From Gemmobacter sp. 24YEA27 (lineage in GTDB: Bacteria > Pseudomonadota > Alphaproteobacteria > Rhodobacterales > Rhodobacteraceae): 64,000 bases of DNA. Shown here piece after piece: positions 10,513 to 18,524 of this stretch. A program made the translations under genes and the position numbers. Location of the stretch: the NCBI RefSeq assembly GCF_030052995.1, contig NZ_JASJPW010000001.1, forward strand, positions 2,842,001 through 2,906,000, in the 5' to 3' direction. Numbering within the stretch: position 1 is the stretch's first letter; each line of letters starts with the position of its first letter. Below the pieces are notes generated by a model. That model did not search any database and was not told where the DNA came from. It worked only from the letters and a program-made list of their open reading frames with translations.

Positions 10513-11067
10513 TCAGAGTTCTTCCAGCACATCGGGGCGCGTCAACAGCGCCTCGACCACCCGCGCCGCCATCTGTTCGACCGTAAGGCCGGCTGCCGAA
10601 TCCACCGCCAGATCGGCAAGCTGGTAAGACGGCTCGCGCGCGGCACAAAGCTCCATGAGCGTCTGGCGCGGGTTGGCGGTGCGCAGCAAGGGCCGCGTGG
10701 TTTTGTGCCGCACGCGCTGCCACAGGACTTCGGGTTCGGCCTTCAGCCAGACCGAGATCCCGTGCTCCGCGATCTGGTCGCGGTTGCGGACCGCCAGAAA
10801 GGCGCCGCCCCCGGTCGAGAGCACCGCCGGACGGCCGCGCAACAGCCGGCCGATCACCTCGAATTCGCGGTCGCGAAAGAAAGGCTCGCCATCGCGTTCA
10901 AAGATCTCGGCAATGCTGCGATCCGCGGCTTTGACGATTTCTTCATCCGAATCGACAAAGGGCACTTTCAGCAGTTTCGCCAGCGCCGTTCCGACGGCGG
11001 TTTTCCCCGCCCCCATCATACCGACCATGGCGACGGTCTTTTTCAGTCGATACATTGCCTTCACCAT
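10513..11067 (-). CDS. aroK: Shikimate kinase
   Basis: Phosphorylates shikimate at the 3-OH using ATP, in the cytoplasm. Walker A GMMGAGKT is at residues 16-23, the shikimate-binding VDSDEEI at 38-44, the STGGGAF loop follows, and RPLLRTANPR forms the LID region. The start is uncertain: the codon at 11067 gives 184 residues, and an ATG four codons later (11055) is preceded by AAGG at too short a spacing; an open extension runs to 11145. First gene of aroK-aroB-DUF2478. It diverges from the microprotein-xerD unit, with about 200 bases between for both promoters. Confidence 0.95.
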   Translation of the reverse strand: MVKAMYRLKKTVAMVGMMGAGKTAVGTALAKLLKVPFVDSDEEIVKAADRSIAEIFERDGEPFFRDREFEVIGRLLRGRPAVLSTGGGAFLAVRNRDQIAEHGISVWLKAEPEVLWQRVRHKTTRPLLRTANPRQTLMELCAAREPSYQLADLAVDSAAGLTVEQMAARVVEALLTRPDVLEEL

Positions 11068-11264
11068 CGCGTGAACGCGGCGGAGATCACGGTAAGCCGC
11101 CGCGCTTTTCGTTCTCCAATGGCGTGATCTTGGCCGGAAAGCCATATATATTCACCCGGCGGGCAGACGATCAGGCAGGAAAAGGACCGGATCGGCAGAA
11201 ATTACCTGTCCGCAAGGCAGCACAGAGGCAGCGCTGAGACAGGCGAATACAAAGGGACTGGTTT

Positions 11265-11399
11265 ATGGGGCGGATTTTCAAGGCATTGCTGGTTCTGGCG
11301 ATTCTCGGCTTTGCGGCGCTGGCCGCCTATGCCTATCTCGTCGATATGACACCGACACCGGCCGAAGTGACAAAACCTGTGGTGCTGGATGCGAGTTGA
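11265..11399 (+). CDS. Small single-pass membrane protein, 44 aa
   Basis: Begins MGRIFKALLVLAILGFAALA, a clear membrane helix or uncleaved signal, followed by a short Pro/Thr-rich tail ending VLDAS. The start is preceded by AAAGGG at workable spacing. The last 11 bases overlap the start of the next gene in another frame, which suggests translational coupling. It heads the unit that runs into xerD and sits opposite aroK. No family recognised; function unknown. Reality is supported by the ribosome site, the overlap and the hydrophobic pattern. Confidence 0.7.
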   Translation: MGRIFKALLVLAILGFAALAAYAYLVDMTPTPAEVTKPVVLDAS

Positions 11400-13035
11400 T
11401 CGCTTTTGCGCGCTGCTGCCGCGGGCGATTTCCCCATCCGCGCCGCATCCGGGCGCCGGGAGGGCTCTGCGCCGGCTGATGGCGTCGGGGGTCGTTGGCT
11501 TCGCCTGCAGCATGGGCGGCGCTCCGGCTTTTGCGGCCGGTGATGATCCGCTCTCGGCGATCGACTGGCTGTCGCAATCGGTCAGCACGCCGGGCGCAGG
11601 CAAAGCGGGCAAGCCTGCCGGTCCGGTCAAGACCATCGAGCCACCGGTGACCAGCGAAGGCGCGCTGCCGGTGACGGTGTCTTCGACCTCGCTGGATATC
11701 CCATCGCCCGATTCCGTCGGGCTGATTTCCCCGGCGGTCTCGGGCCTGCCGCGCAATCTCTGGGGCGCGGGGCTCTCGGATGAGATTGCCCGCGCCGTGA
11801 TCCGCGACCGGATGGAAAGCCTGCCGGCGCTGCGCCAGCTTTTCCTGACCATGTTGCTGGCCGAAGCCGATCCGCCGATTGACGCCGGCAATGACGGGCG
11901 GCTGCTTCTGGCCCGGATCGACAAGCTTTTGCAGATCGGCGCGCTGGAACAGGCGGCGGCGCTGATCGACATTGCGGGGGATGGGACACCTGATCTGTTC
12001 CGCCGCGCTTTCGACATCGCGATCCTGACCGGGCGCGAGGACAAAGCCTGCGAGAGGATGCAGAAGGCCCCGGGGCTGGCCCCGACGCTGCCGGCCCATG
12101 TCTTTTGCCTGGCGCGTGGCGGGGAATGGGATGCGGCCGCGCTGACCCTGACCAGCGCCGATGCGCTTGGCGATGTCGACAAGGCGCAGAGCGCGCTCTT
12201 GTCGCGTTTTCTCGACCCCGACCTGTTCGAGGCCGATACTGTGCCCCCGCCGCCAAGCCCGGTGACACCGCTGGACTGGAAGCTTTACGAAGCGATTGGC
12301 GAGACCATTCCCACGGGGCGAATGCCCATCGCATTCGCCTATGCCGAGATCGGGCCGCAATCGGGATGGAAGGCCCAGATCGAGGCCGCCGAGCGGCTGA
12401 CCCGCGCCGGTACCATCGCGCCCAATGTCTTGCTCGGGCTCTATACCGAACGCGACGCGGCGGCGTCGGGCGGGGTCTGGGACCGGGTCGATGCGTTCCA
12501 GGCCTTCGATGCGGCGATGCAGTCGAAAGACAAGACCCGGATTGCGGCGGCATTGCCGCCGGTCTGGGCGAGGATGCAGGAAGCCGAGCTCGAAGTGCCT
12601 TTCGCCTCGCTTTACGGGCCGGCGCTTGCCGCGCTGGATCTGCCGCCGGATGTCGCGCGGATCGCCTTCCGCATCGGGCTGTTATCGCCGCAATACGAGA
12701 CCATCGCCAGCGCGCATAAGGCGCTGGACGAAACCGAGATCTTCCTGACAGGGCTGGCGCTTGGCGATATTGCCGGGCTGCGCGCGCCGGATATGATGGG
12801 CCGCGCCATCGCCCCGGCCTTCCTCACGCCGGAGCTCTCGGATGAGGCGCGTATGCTTCTGGAAGGGATGCGGCTTGGCGAGGCGATTTTGCTGGCAATC
12901 GAAGACATCCAGCGCGGCGTTGACGGAAATGTCTCAGGGGTAACGCGCGGCCTGTCACTGTTGCGCAAGGTGAAACTGGAGAATGTCGCCCGCCGCACCG
13001 CGCTGGAACTGATGATCCTCGAGCGGCGGGGCTGA
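11389..13035 (+). CDS. Exported alpha-helical protein of unknown function
   Basis: A 548-residue protein with an N-terminal export signal (hydrophobic stretch about residues 31-49, ending APAFA), a Pro/Gly/Thr-rich linker to about residue 110, then a long Ala/Leu-rich helical body. Patterns such as LLQIGALEQAAALIDIAGDG and GGEWDAAALTLTSAD resemble degenerate TPR-like repeats, so it may be a periplasmic scaffold. It overlaps the upstream microprotein by 11 bases and ends 4 bases before xerD, so the three are probably one operon. No enzyme motif seen. A chromosome-dimer or division role would be guesswork from the neighbour only. Confidence 0.85.
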   Translation: MRVDRFCALLPRAISPSAPHPGAGRALRRLMASGVVGFACSMGGAPAFAAGDDPLSAIDWLSQSVSTPGAGKAGKPAGPVKTIEPPVTSEGALPVTVSSTSLDIPSPDSVGLISPAVSGLPRNLWGAGLSDEIARAVIRDRMESLPALRQLFLTMLLAEADPPIDAGNDGRLLLARIDKLLQIGALEQAAALIDIAGDGTPDLFRRAFDIAILTGREDKACERMQKAPGLAPTLPAHVFCLARGGEWDAAALTLTSADALGDVDKAQSALLSRFLDPDLFEADTVPPPPSPVTPLDWKLYEAIGETIPTGRMPIAFAYAEIGPQSGWKAQIEAAERLTRAGTIAPNVLLGLYTERDAAASGGVWDRVDAFQAFDAAMQSKDKTRIAAALPPVWARMQEAELEVPFASLYGPALAALDLPPDVARIAFRIGLLSPQYETIASAHKALDETEIFLTGLALGDIAGLRAPDMMGRAIAPAFLTPELSDEARMLLEGMRLGEAILLAIEDIQRGVDGNVSGVTRGLSLLRKVKLENVARRTALELMILERRG

Positions 13036-13039
13036 GCCG

Positions 13040-14026
13040 ATGGCAGGCCGGACAGCAGGTGCAAAAGGGGTGAAGCCACCCGTCAATCCGGCCTGGCGCT
13101 GGATCTCGACCTTTCTCGATGCGATCGCAGCCGAAGCAGGCGCGGCACGCAATACCAGCCTCGCCTATGGCCGCGACCTTAAGGATTTCGCCGAATGGGT
13201 CGCGGCCGGGGGTCATGATATCGCGACGCTCGACCGTATGACCATCGAGGCCTATCTGGTCCATTGTGACGCCCAGGGGCTTTCGGCCGCGACACGCGCG
13301 CGGCGGCTCTCTTCGATTCGCCAGCTTTACCGCTTCGCCTTTGAAGAAGGCTGGCGCGAGGATAATCCCGGGCTGCGGATTTCCGGCCCCGGCAAATCGA
13401 AAAGCCTGCCGAAGACGCTTTCGGTCGAAGAGATCACCCGGCTGCTGGATGCCGCAGCCGGACATGGCCGCACACCGGCAGACCGGCTGCGCAATACTGC
13501 GCTGATGGAACTGCTTTACGCCACCGGCATGCGGGTGAGCGAGCTGGTGACGCTGCCCCAGGCGTCGGTGCGCGGCAATCCGGCGATGATCCTGGTCCGC
13601 GGCAAGGGCGACAAGGAACGGATGGTGCCGCTCTCGCCCCCGGCGCGCGCGGCTGTTGTGGACTGGCTGAATGTGCTGGACACGCGCGAGGCCGCACAGA
13701 AAGCCGCAGGCCAGCCGGTATCGAAATACCTCTTCCCGGGGAGTGGTGCGGACGGGCATATGACCCGGCAGAGCTTTTTCGTACTGATCAAGGCGATGGC
13801 GGTTGCCGCCGGCATCTCACCGGCAAAGGTGACCCCGCATGTGCTGCGCCACGCTTTCGCGACGCATCTGCTGGCAGGTGGTGCCGATCTGCGGGTCATC
13901 CAGACCCTTCTCGGTCATGCCGATCTTGGCACCACCGAGATCTATACCCATGTGCTGGAAGATGAGCTGAAGGACCTCGTGTTCAATCATCATCCGCTGG
14001 CGAAACTGCCGGGAAAACCGGGCTGA
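13040..14026 (+). CDS. xerD: Site-specific tyrosine recombinase XerD
   Basis: Resolves chromosome dimers at dif together with XerC and FtsK. The SAM-like N-terminal core-binding domain (about 20-110) precedes the catalytic domain. All active residues are present: R165 in ATGMRVSEL, K192 in GKGDKER, H267 and R270 in HVLRHAFATH, H293 in LLGHADLGTT and nucleophile Y302 in IYTHV. At 328 residues it is slightly longer than E. coli XerD because of an N-terminal extension and an insertion near 215-230. It lies at a conserved housekeeping locus opposite aroK, and no integrative element surrounds it, so it is the cellular Xer protein. Confidence 0.93.
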   Translation: MAGRTAGAKGVKPPVNPAWRWISTFLDAIAAEAGAARNTSLAYGRDLKDFAEWVAAGGHDIATLDRMTIEAYLVHCDAQGLSAATRARRLSSIRQLYRFAFEEGWREDNPGLRISGPGKSKSLPKTLSVEEITRLLDAAAGHGRTPADRLRNTALMELLYATGMRVSELVTLPQASVRGNPAMILVRGKGDKERMVPLSPPARAAVVDWLNVLDTREAAQKAAGQPVSKYLFPGSGADGHMTRQSFFVLIKAMAVAAGISPAKVTPHVLRHAFATHLLAGGADLRVIQTLLGHADLGTTEIYTHVLEDELKDLVFNHHPLAKLPGKPG

Positions 14027-14124
14027 GCCGCCGCAGCCAGCCGCCATCGCCCCCCGACAGAGGCGCTGAAACCCGGCACTTCAGTGTGTTCGTGCCACAG
14101 GCCGGGCCCTGCCTCCTGGCGAAT

Positions 14125-14138
14125 TTGATCCTGATCAA
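14125..14138. promoter_or_regulatory. Perfect FNR-type box upstream of ctaD
   Basis: TTGATCCTGATCAA matches the FNR/FnrL/Anr consensus TTGAT-N4-ATCAA at every fixed position. It lies 116 bases before the ctaD ATG in a 227-base gap with no other gene. This implies oxygen-responsive control of the aa3 oxidase subunit. Activation or repression depends on the transcription start, which I cannot place. Confidence 0.8.
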
Positions 14139-14253
14139 TTCATCGTTGCGGCCCTTCGCCGCGCCCGCTAAACACGGATCAGCAAGGGAATGAGGCCCCA
14201 GCCACAGGCGTAAGCCCGGGCGTGGGGCCGAAGTGCAATAGCGGGAGACGCCT

Positions 14254-15924
14254 ATGGCGGATGCAGCCATCCACGGGCATGACCATGACAAGCGCGGATT
14301 TTTTGTCCGCTGGTTCATGTCCACCAACCACAAAGATATCGGGATTCTCTATCTGTTCACGGCGGCAATCGTCGGGCTGATCTCGGTCATCTTCACCGTC
14401 TATATGCGGATGGAGCTGATGGAGCCGGGCGTACAGTATATGTGCGCCGAAGGAATGCGTCTGACCGCAGCGGCGCCCGGAGAATGTACTCCGAACGGCC
14501 ACCTGTGGAACGTGACCGTCACCGCGCATGGCATCCTGATGATGTTCTTCGTGGTTATTCCGGCTTTGTTCGGCGGTTTCGGCAACTATTTCATGCCGCT
14601 GCAGATCGGCGCGCCGGATATGGCGTTCCCGCGCATGAACAACCTCTCCTACTGGCTCTATGTTGCAGGGACCGCGCTGGCCGTGGCCTCGCTCTTTGCG
14701 CCGGGCGGTGACGGGCAGCCGGGATCGGGCGTGGGCTGGGTGCTTTACCCGCCGCTCTCGGAAAAAGAAGCCGGTTTCTCGATGGATCTGGCGATCTTCG
14801 CGGTTCACCTTTCGGGGGCGTCCTCGATCGTGGGCTCGATCAATATCATCACCACCTTCCTCAATATGCGCGCGCCTGGCATGACCATGCATAAGGTGCC
14901 GCTGTTCGCCTGGTCGGTCTTTGTGACCGCCTGGCTGATCCTGCTCGCTTTGCCGGTTCTGGCCGGTGCGATCACCATGCTCTTGACCGACCGTAACTTC
15001 GGCACCTCGTTCTTCGTGCCCGAAGGCGGCGGCGACCCGATCCTCTACCAGCATATCCTGTGGTTCTTCGGCCATCCGGAAGTGTATATCATCGTGCTGC
15101 CGGCCTTCGGCGTTATCTCCCAGGTGGTTGCGACCTTCTCGAAAAAGCCGGTCTTCGGATATCTGCCGATGGTCTATGCGATGGTCGGGATCGGTGTTCT
15201 GGGCTTCGTCGTCTGGGCACACCACATGTACACTGTCGGCATGTCGCTGTCGCAGCAGAGCTACTTCATGATGGCGACCATGATCATCGCGGTGCCCACC
15301 GGCATCAAAGTGTTCAGCTGGATCGCGACCATGTGGGGCGGCTCGGTCGAGTTCAAGACGCCGATGCTCTTCGCCTTCGGCTTCCTCTTCCTCTTCACCG
15401 TCGGCGGTGTGACCGGTGTGGTCCTGTCGCAGGCGCCGCTGGACCGTGGCTACCATGACACCTATTACGTCGTGGCCCATTTCCACTATGTGATGAGCCT
15501 TGGTGCCGTGTTCGGGATCTTCGCTGCCGTCTATTTCTGGATCGGCAAGATGTCGGGTCGGCAATACCCGGAATTCGCAGGCAAACTGCATTTCTGGGCG
15601 ATGTTCATCGGCGCGAACCTGACCTTCTTCCCGCAGCACTTCCTTGGCCGTCAGGGCATGCCGCGCCGCTATATCGACTACCCGGTGCAGTTCGAATACT
15701 GGAACTACATCTCGTCGATCGGTGCGTTCATCTCGTTTGCTTCGTTCCTCTTCTTCATCGGCATCGTGTTCTACACCCTGCTTGCAGGCCGCCGCGTGAC
15801 CGAGAACAACTACTGGAACGAATATGCCGACACGCTGGAATGGACCCTGCCCTGCCCGCCGCCGGAGCATACGTTCGAAACGCTTCCCAAGCGTGAGGAC
15901 TGGGACCGTTCGCACAGCCACTGA
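14254..15924 (+). CDS. ctaD: Cytochrome c oxidase subunit I, aa3 type
   Basis: Catalytic subunit of the proton-pumping aa3 terminal oxidase, inner membrane, 12 helices. Haem a ligands are H92 and H411, haem a3 ligand H409. CuB ligands are H274 (cross-linked to Y278) and H323/H324. E276 and D122 mark the D channel and K352 the K channel. Every one is ten residues below its Rhodobacter sphaeroides counterpart. Length 556 and the His/Asp-rich N-terminus are normal. Subunits II and III and the assembly genes are not next to it, as often in Paracoccus/Rhodobacter. GGGAGACGCCT provides a ribosome site, an FNR box lies upstream and a strong terminator follows. Confidence 0.98.
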   Translation: MADAAIHGHDHDKRGFFVRWFMSTNHKDIGILYLFTAAIVGLISVIFTVYMRMELMEPGVQYMCAEGMRLTAAAPGECTPNGHLWNVTVTAHGILMMFFVVIPALFGGFGNYFMPLQIGAPDMAFPRMNNLSYWLYVAGTALAVASLFAPGGDGQPGSGVGWVLYPPLSEKEAGFSMDLAIFAVHLSGASSIVGSINIITTFLNMRAPGMTMHKVPLFAWSVFVTAWLILLALPVLAGAITMLLTDRNFGTSFFVPEGGGDPILYQHILWFFGHPEVYIIVLPAFGVISQVVATFSKKPVFGYLPMVYAMVGIGVLGFVVWAHHMYTVGMSLSQQSYFMMATMIIAVPTGIKVFSWIATMWGGSVEFKTPMLFAFGFLFLFTVGGVTGVVLSQAPLDRGYHDTYYVVAHFHYVMSLGAVFGIFAAVYFWIGKMSGRQYPEFAGKLHFWAMFIGANLTFFPQHFLGRQGMPRRYIDYPVQFEYWNYISSIGAFISFASFLFFIGIVFYTLLAGRRVTENNYWNEYADTLEWTLPCPPPEHTFETLPKREDWDRSHSH

Positions 15925-15947
15925 GCTGATGTGACACTCCTGAATCT

Positions 15948-15981
15948 GAAACGGCCCCGGAGATATCTCCGGGGCCGTTTC
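15948..15981 (+). terminator. Intrinsic terminator of ctaD (perfect 34-base palindrome)
   Basis: Two 17-base arms pair perfectly, beginning GAAACGGCCCCGGAG, and are followed by a short T-containing stretch. It lies 23 bases past the ctaD stop. Because it is fully symmetric it could act in both directions. Confidence 0.9.
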
Positions 15982-16062
15982 ATTTCGGGCCTTTGCCTTT
16001 GGCGGCGACGCGGTTTATGCGACAGATCAGACGATCAGGCATAAGTTAAGTTCGGATCCACC

Positions 16063-16575
16063 ATGCCCTATCACTGGTCGCGCCCCGCAGACGGGCCGGA
16101 ACATCTGCACCTCGTGCCCTATTCCGCACTGAGCCGGCCGGGCTTTGCCTGGTTCATCGGCGCCACTGCCCTGCTGATCGCCCTGCCGCTGCTTTCTGTG
16201 ATCGCGACGCCGGTCTTCTGGGGGCTGCTGCCATTTCTCCTGATCACACTGGCCGTAATCTGGCTCGCACTGAACCGGTCCTGGAGCGACCGTGCCATCA
16301 CCGAGGATCTGGAGCTGAGCCGCGACCATATCAGCCTCACCCGGCGCGGCCCGCGTGGCCGGCTGCAAAGCTGGGAGGCCAATCCCTATTGGGTCAGCGT
16401 GCATCTCTGTCCAAATGAGGGGGAACACAGCGGGCCGGTGCCAGATTACCTGACCCTGCGCGGCGGCGCGCGCGAGGTTGAGCTCGGCGCTTTCCTCACC
16501 CCCGAAGAACGCCGCCGGCTGGCGCAGGAGCTGCGCGAGGCGCTGGCCCGCACCAGAGCTGCCGGCCGGGTCTGA
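16063..16575 (+). CDS. DUF2244 domain membrane protein
   Basis: A 170-residue integral membrane protein. Two adjacent hydrophobic helices (about residues 28-48 and 50-70: FAWFIGATALLIALPLLSVI and TPVFWGLLPFLLITLAVIWL) are followed by a soluble domain with SRDHISLTRRGPRGRLQSWE and a C-terminal helix. This matches DUF2244, a family often found near haem-copper oxidase genes; its placement directly after ctaD fits, although the terminator between means it has its own promoter. Its role is unknown; oxidase assembly is an inference from context. Confidence 0.8.
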   Translation: MPYHWSRPADGPEHLHLVPYSALSRPGFAWFIGATALLIALPLLSVIATPVFWGLLPFLLITLAVIWLALNRSWSDRAITEDLELSRDHISLTRRGPRGRLQSWEANPYWVSVHLCPNEGEHSGPVPDYLTLRGGAREVELGAFLTPEERRRLAQELREALARTRAAGRV

Positions 16576-16615
16576 CCGACCGGGCCCGGGCCTGGCTCCG
16601 ACCCTGAACCTGGCC

Positions 16616-17077
16616 TCAGGCCAGCTTTGCGCGGATCGTGGCGCCGACCTGCGCGAAATCCATCTGGCCGGTGTATTTCTCTTTAAGCTCCGCCATCACC
16701 CGGCCCATATCGCGGATCGAGGTGGCGCCAAGCGCGGCGATGGTCTGGTCGATCACCGCCGCCGCCTCTTCAGGATCCATCTGGCGCGGCAGGAATTCCG
16801 AGATCACCTTCACCTCGGCCAGTTCCTTTTCTGCCAGTTCCAGCCGGCCGCCTTCCTCATAGATGCGGGCGGATTCCTGGCGCTGTTTCACCAGCTTGCC
16901 CAGGAGAGCCAGCAATTCACTGTCAGCGACCCCATCGTCGCCACGCCCCTCGCCGCGCTCTGCAATGTCCCGATCCTTGATCGCGGCATTGATCAGCCTC
17001 AGCGTCGAGGTCCGCGCAGAATCGCGGGCCTTCATCGCCTCTTTCATCGCCTCATTCAGGCTGTTACGCAGGCTCAT
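16616..17077 (-). CDS. GatB/YqeY domain protein
   Basis: A 153-residue cytoplasmic protein with the YqeY fold, related to the tRNA-binding tail of GatB. It begins MSLRNSLNEAMKEAMKARDS, has RTSTLRLINAAIKDRDIA at 23-40, and ends with the helical tail (MGRVMAELKEKYTGQMDFAQ). The start at 17077 has GAGGAG seven bases upstream; the open frame to 17158 is not conserved. It diverges from carA, an arrangement common in alphaproteobacteria. A role in tRNA-dependent amidation is suggested by homology only. Confidence 0.9.
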   Translation of the reverse strand: MSLRNSLNEAMKEAMKARDSARTSTLRLINAAIKDRDIAERGEGRGDDGVADSELLALLGKLVKQRQESARIYEEGGRLELAEKELAEVKVISEFLPRQMDPEEAAAVIDQTIAALGATSIRDMGRVMAELKEKYTGQMDFAQVGATIRAKLA

Positions 17078-17272
17078 CGCGGGGCTCCTCTTCGGTCCGG
17101 TGTCTAACCTGCCATGCGGCGCCGATTCCGGCAAGTCACCACCTCTGAACCAAGACACTGATTTCTCACAACAATATCAAAGCCCCCAAAGCCTTGACCC
17201 TGCCCTGGCAGAGGCATAGGTTGCGCCCGTTTAGCCAGCATACCAGAATCCCCTCACGCTCCGGAGCCAATC

Positions 17273-18430
17273 ATGCCGCATGCAGCACCCCGTCCTACTG
17301 CCTGTCTTGTGCTGGCGGATGGCACGCTCTTTTATGGCTACGGCTTTGGCGCGACCGGCGAGACGGTGGCCGAACTCGTGTTCAACACCGCAATGACCGG
17401 TTACCAGGAGATCATCACCGATCCTTCCTATGCGGGCCAGGTCGTGACCTTCACCTTCCCCCATATCGGCAATACCGGCATCACGCCGGAGGATGACGAG
17501 ACCGTGGCCCCGGCGGCGGCGGGGATGGTGGTGAAATGGGATCCGACCGAGCCCTCGAACTGGCGCGCGACCGGCGATCTGCGGTCCTGGCTGGCAAAGA
17601 TCGGCCGCATCGGCATCGGCGGCATCGACACCCGCCGCCTGACCCGCGCCATTCGCCAGCAAGGCGCCCCGCATGTGGCCCTCGCCCATGACCCGGAAGG
17701 CAGGTTCGACGTCGAGGCGCTGGTGGCGAAGGCCCGCGCCTGGAAAGGTCTTGTCGGCCTCGATCTGGCAAAAGACGTGACCTGTCCGCAAAGCTATACC
17801 TGGGATGAGAAACGCTGGGCCTGGCCCGAGGGCTATACCAAACGCACGGCCCCCGGCCCCAAAGTCGTCGCCGTCGATTTCGGTGCGAAGAAAAACATCC
17901 TGCGCTGTCTCGCCTCGACCGGCTGCGAAGTCGTGGTTCTGCCGGCCTCGGCCACGGCCGAAGATGTGCTGGCGCATAAGCCGGATGGCGTGTTCCTGTC
18001 GAACGGCCCTGGCGACCCGGCTGCGACCGGCGAATATGCTGTGCCGATGATCAAAGGCGTTCTTGAGAAAGACCTGCCGGTCTTTGGCATCTGCCTCGGC
18101 CATCAGATGCTGGCGCTGGCGCTTGGCGCCCAGACCCGCAAGATGAACCATGGCCATCACGGCGCCAACCATCCGGTCAAGGATCTGACAACGGGTAAGG
18201 TCGAGATCACCTCGATGAATCATGGCTTTACCGTCGATGCCGATACCCTGCCCGAAGGCGTGATCGAGACACATGTCTCGCTGTTCGACGGCACCAATTG
18301 CGGTATCGCCATCAAGGATCGCCCGGTGTTTTCGGTGCAATACCACCCCGAAGCCAGCCCCGGCCCGCAAGACAGCTACTATCTCTTCGAGCGCTTCGCC
18401 GCCGAGATGAATGCGCGCCGCGCCCTCTGA
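17273..18430 (+). CDS. carA: Carbamoyl-phosphate synthase small (glutaminase) subunit
   Basis: Releases ammonia from glutamine and channels it to CarB for carbamoyl phosphate, feeding arginine and pyrimidines. The N-terminal domain (residues 1-190) carries the family start LADGTLFYGYGFG and the NTAMTGYQEIITDPSY signature. The class I amidotransferase domain has nucleophile C274 in FGICLGHQ with H358 and E360 in YHPEASPGPQDS, so the triad is intact. 385 residues. carB is not in the window and does not follow directly. Confidence 0.97.
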   Translation: MPHAAPRPTACLVLADGTLFYGYGFGATGETVAELVFNTAMTGYQEIITDPSYAGQVVTFTFPHIGNTGITPEDDETVAPAAAGMVVKWDPTEPSNWRATGDLRSWLAKIGRIGIGGIDTRRLTRAIRQQGAPHVALAHDPEGRFDVEALVAKARAWKGLVGLDLAKDVTCPQSYTWDEKRWAWPEGYTKRTAPGPKVVAVDFGAKKNILRCLASTGCEVVVLPASATAEDVLAHKPDGVFLSNGPGDPAATGEYAVPMIKGVLEKDLPVFGICLGHQMLALALGAQTRKMNHGHHGANHPVKDLTTGKVEITSMNHGFTVDADTLPEGVIETHVSLFDGTNCGIAIKDRPVFSVQYHPEASPGPQDSYYLFERFAAEMNARRAL

Positions 18431-18470
18431 AGATGCAGGCTCAGAGTTTTTTGAATCAGTCCAGTCAGGC

Positions 18471-18487
18471 TTAACTGCCCGTTAACC
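18471..18487 (+). promoter_or_regulatory. CtrA-type binding box upstream of glycosyltransferase
   Basis: TTAACTGCCCGTTAACC contains TTAA-N7-TTAA, the full CtrA consensus, 38 bases before the start of the next gene. Alphaproteobacterial CtrA controls cell-cycle, motility and surface genes, so regulation of the glycosyltransferase is a reasonable inference. Confidence 0.65.
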
Positions 18488-18524
18488 GATCCTTGCGCAA
18501 TCTCGGGCCCGGAAGTGACCCGGG

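Noticed and set aside
8628..10586. 652-codon open frame on the plus strand over aroB and DUF2478
   Set aside because: It is antisense to two well-supported genes; high GC with few stops opens the opposite strand, and its translation is Arg/His/Gln-rich with no domain pattern.
13040..14026. Possible integrase of a genomic island
   Set aside because: Sequence, housekeeping neighbours and absence of att repeats or cargo indicate chromosomal XerD.
14179..15921. 580-codon open frame antisense to ctaD
   Set aside because: Mirror of the ctaD reading frame; its His/Asp/Glu-rich translation is the usual artefact.
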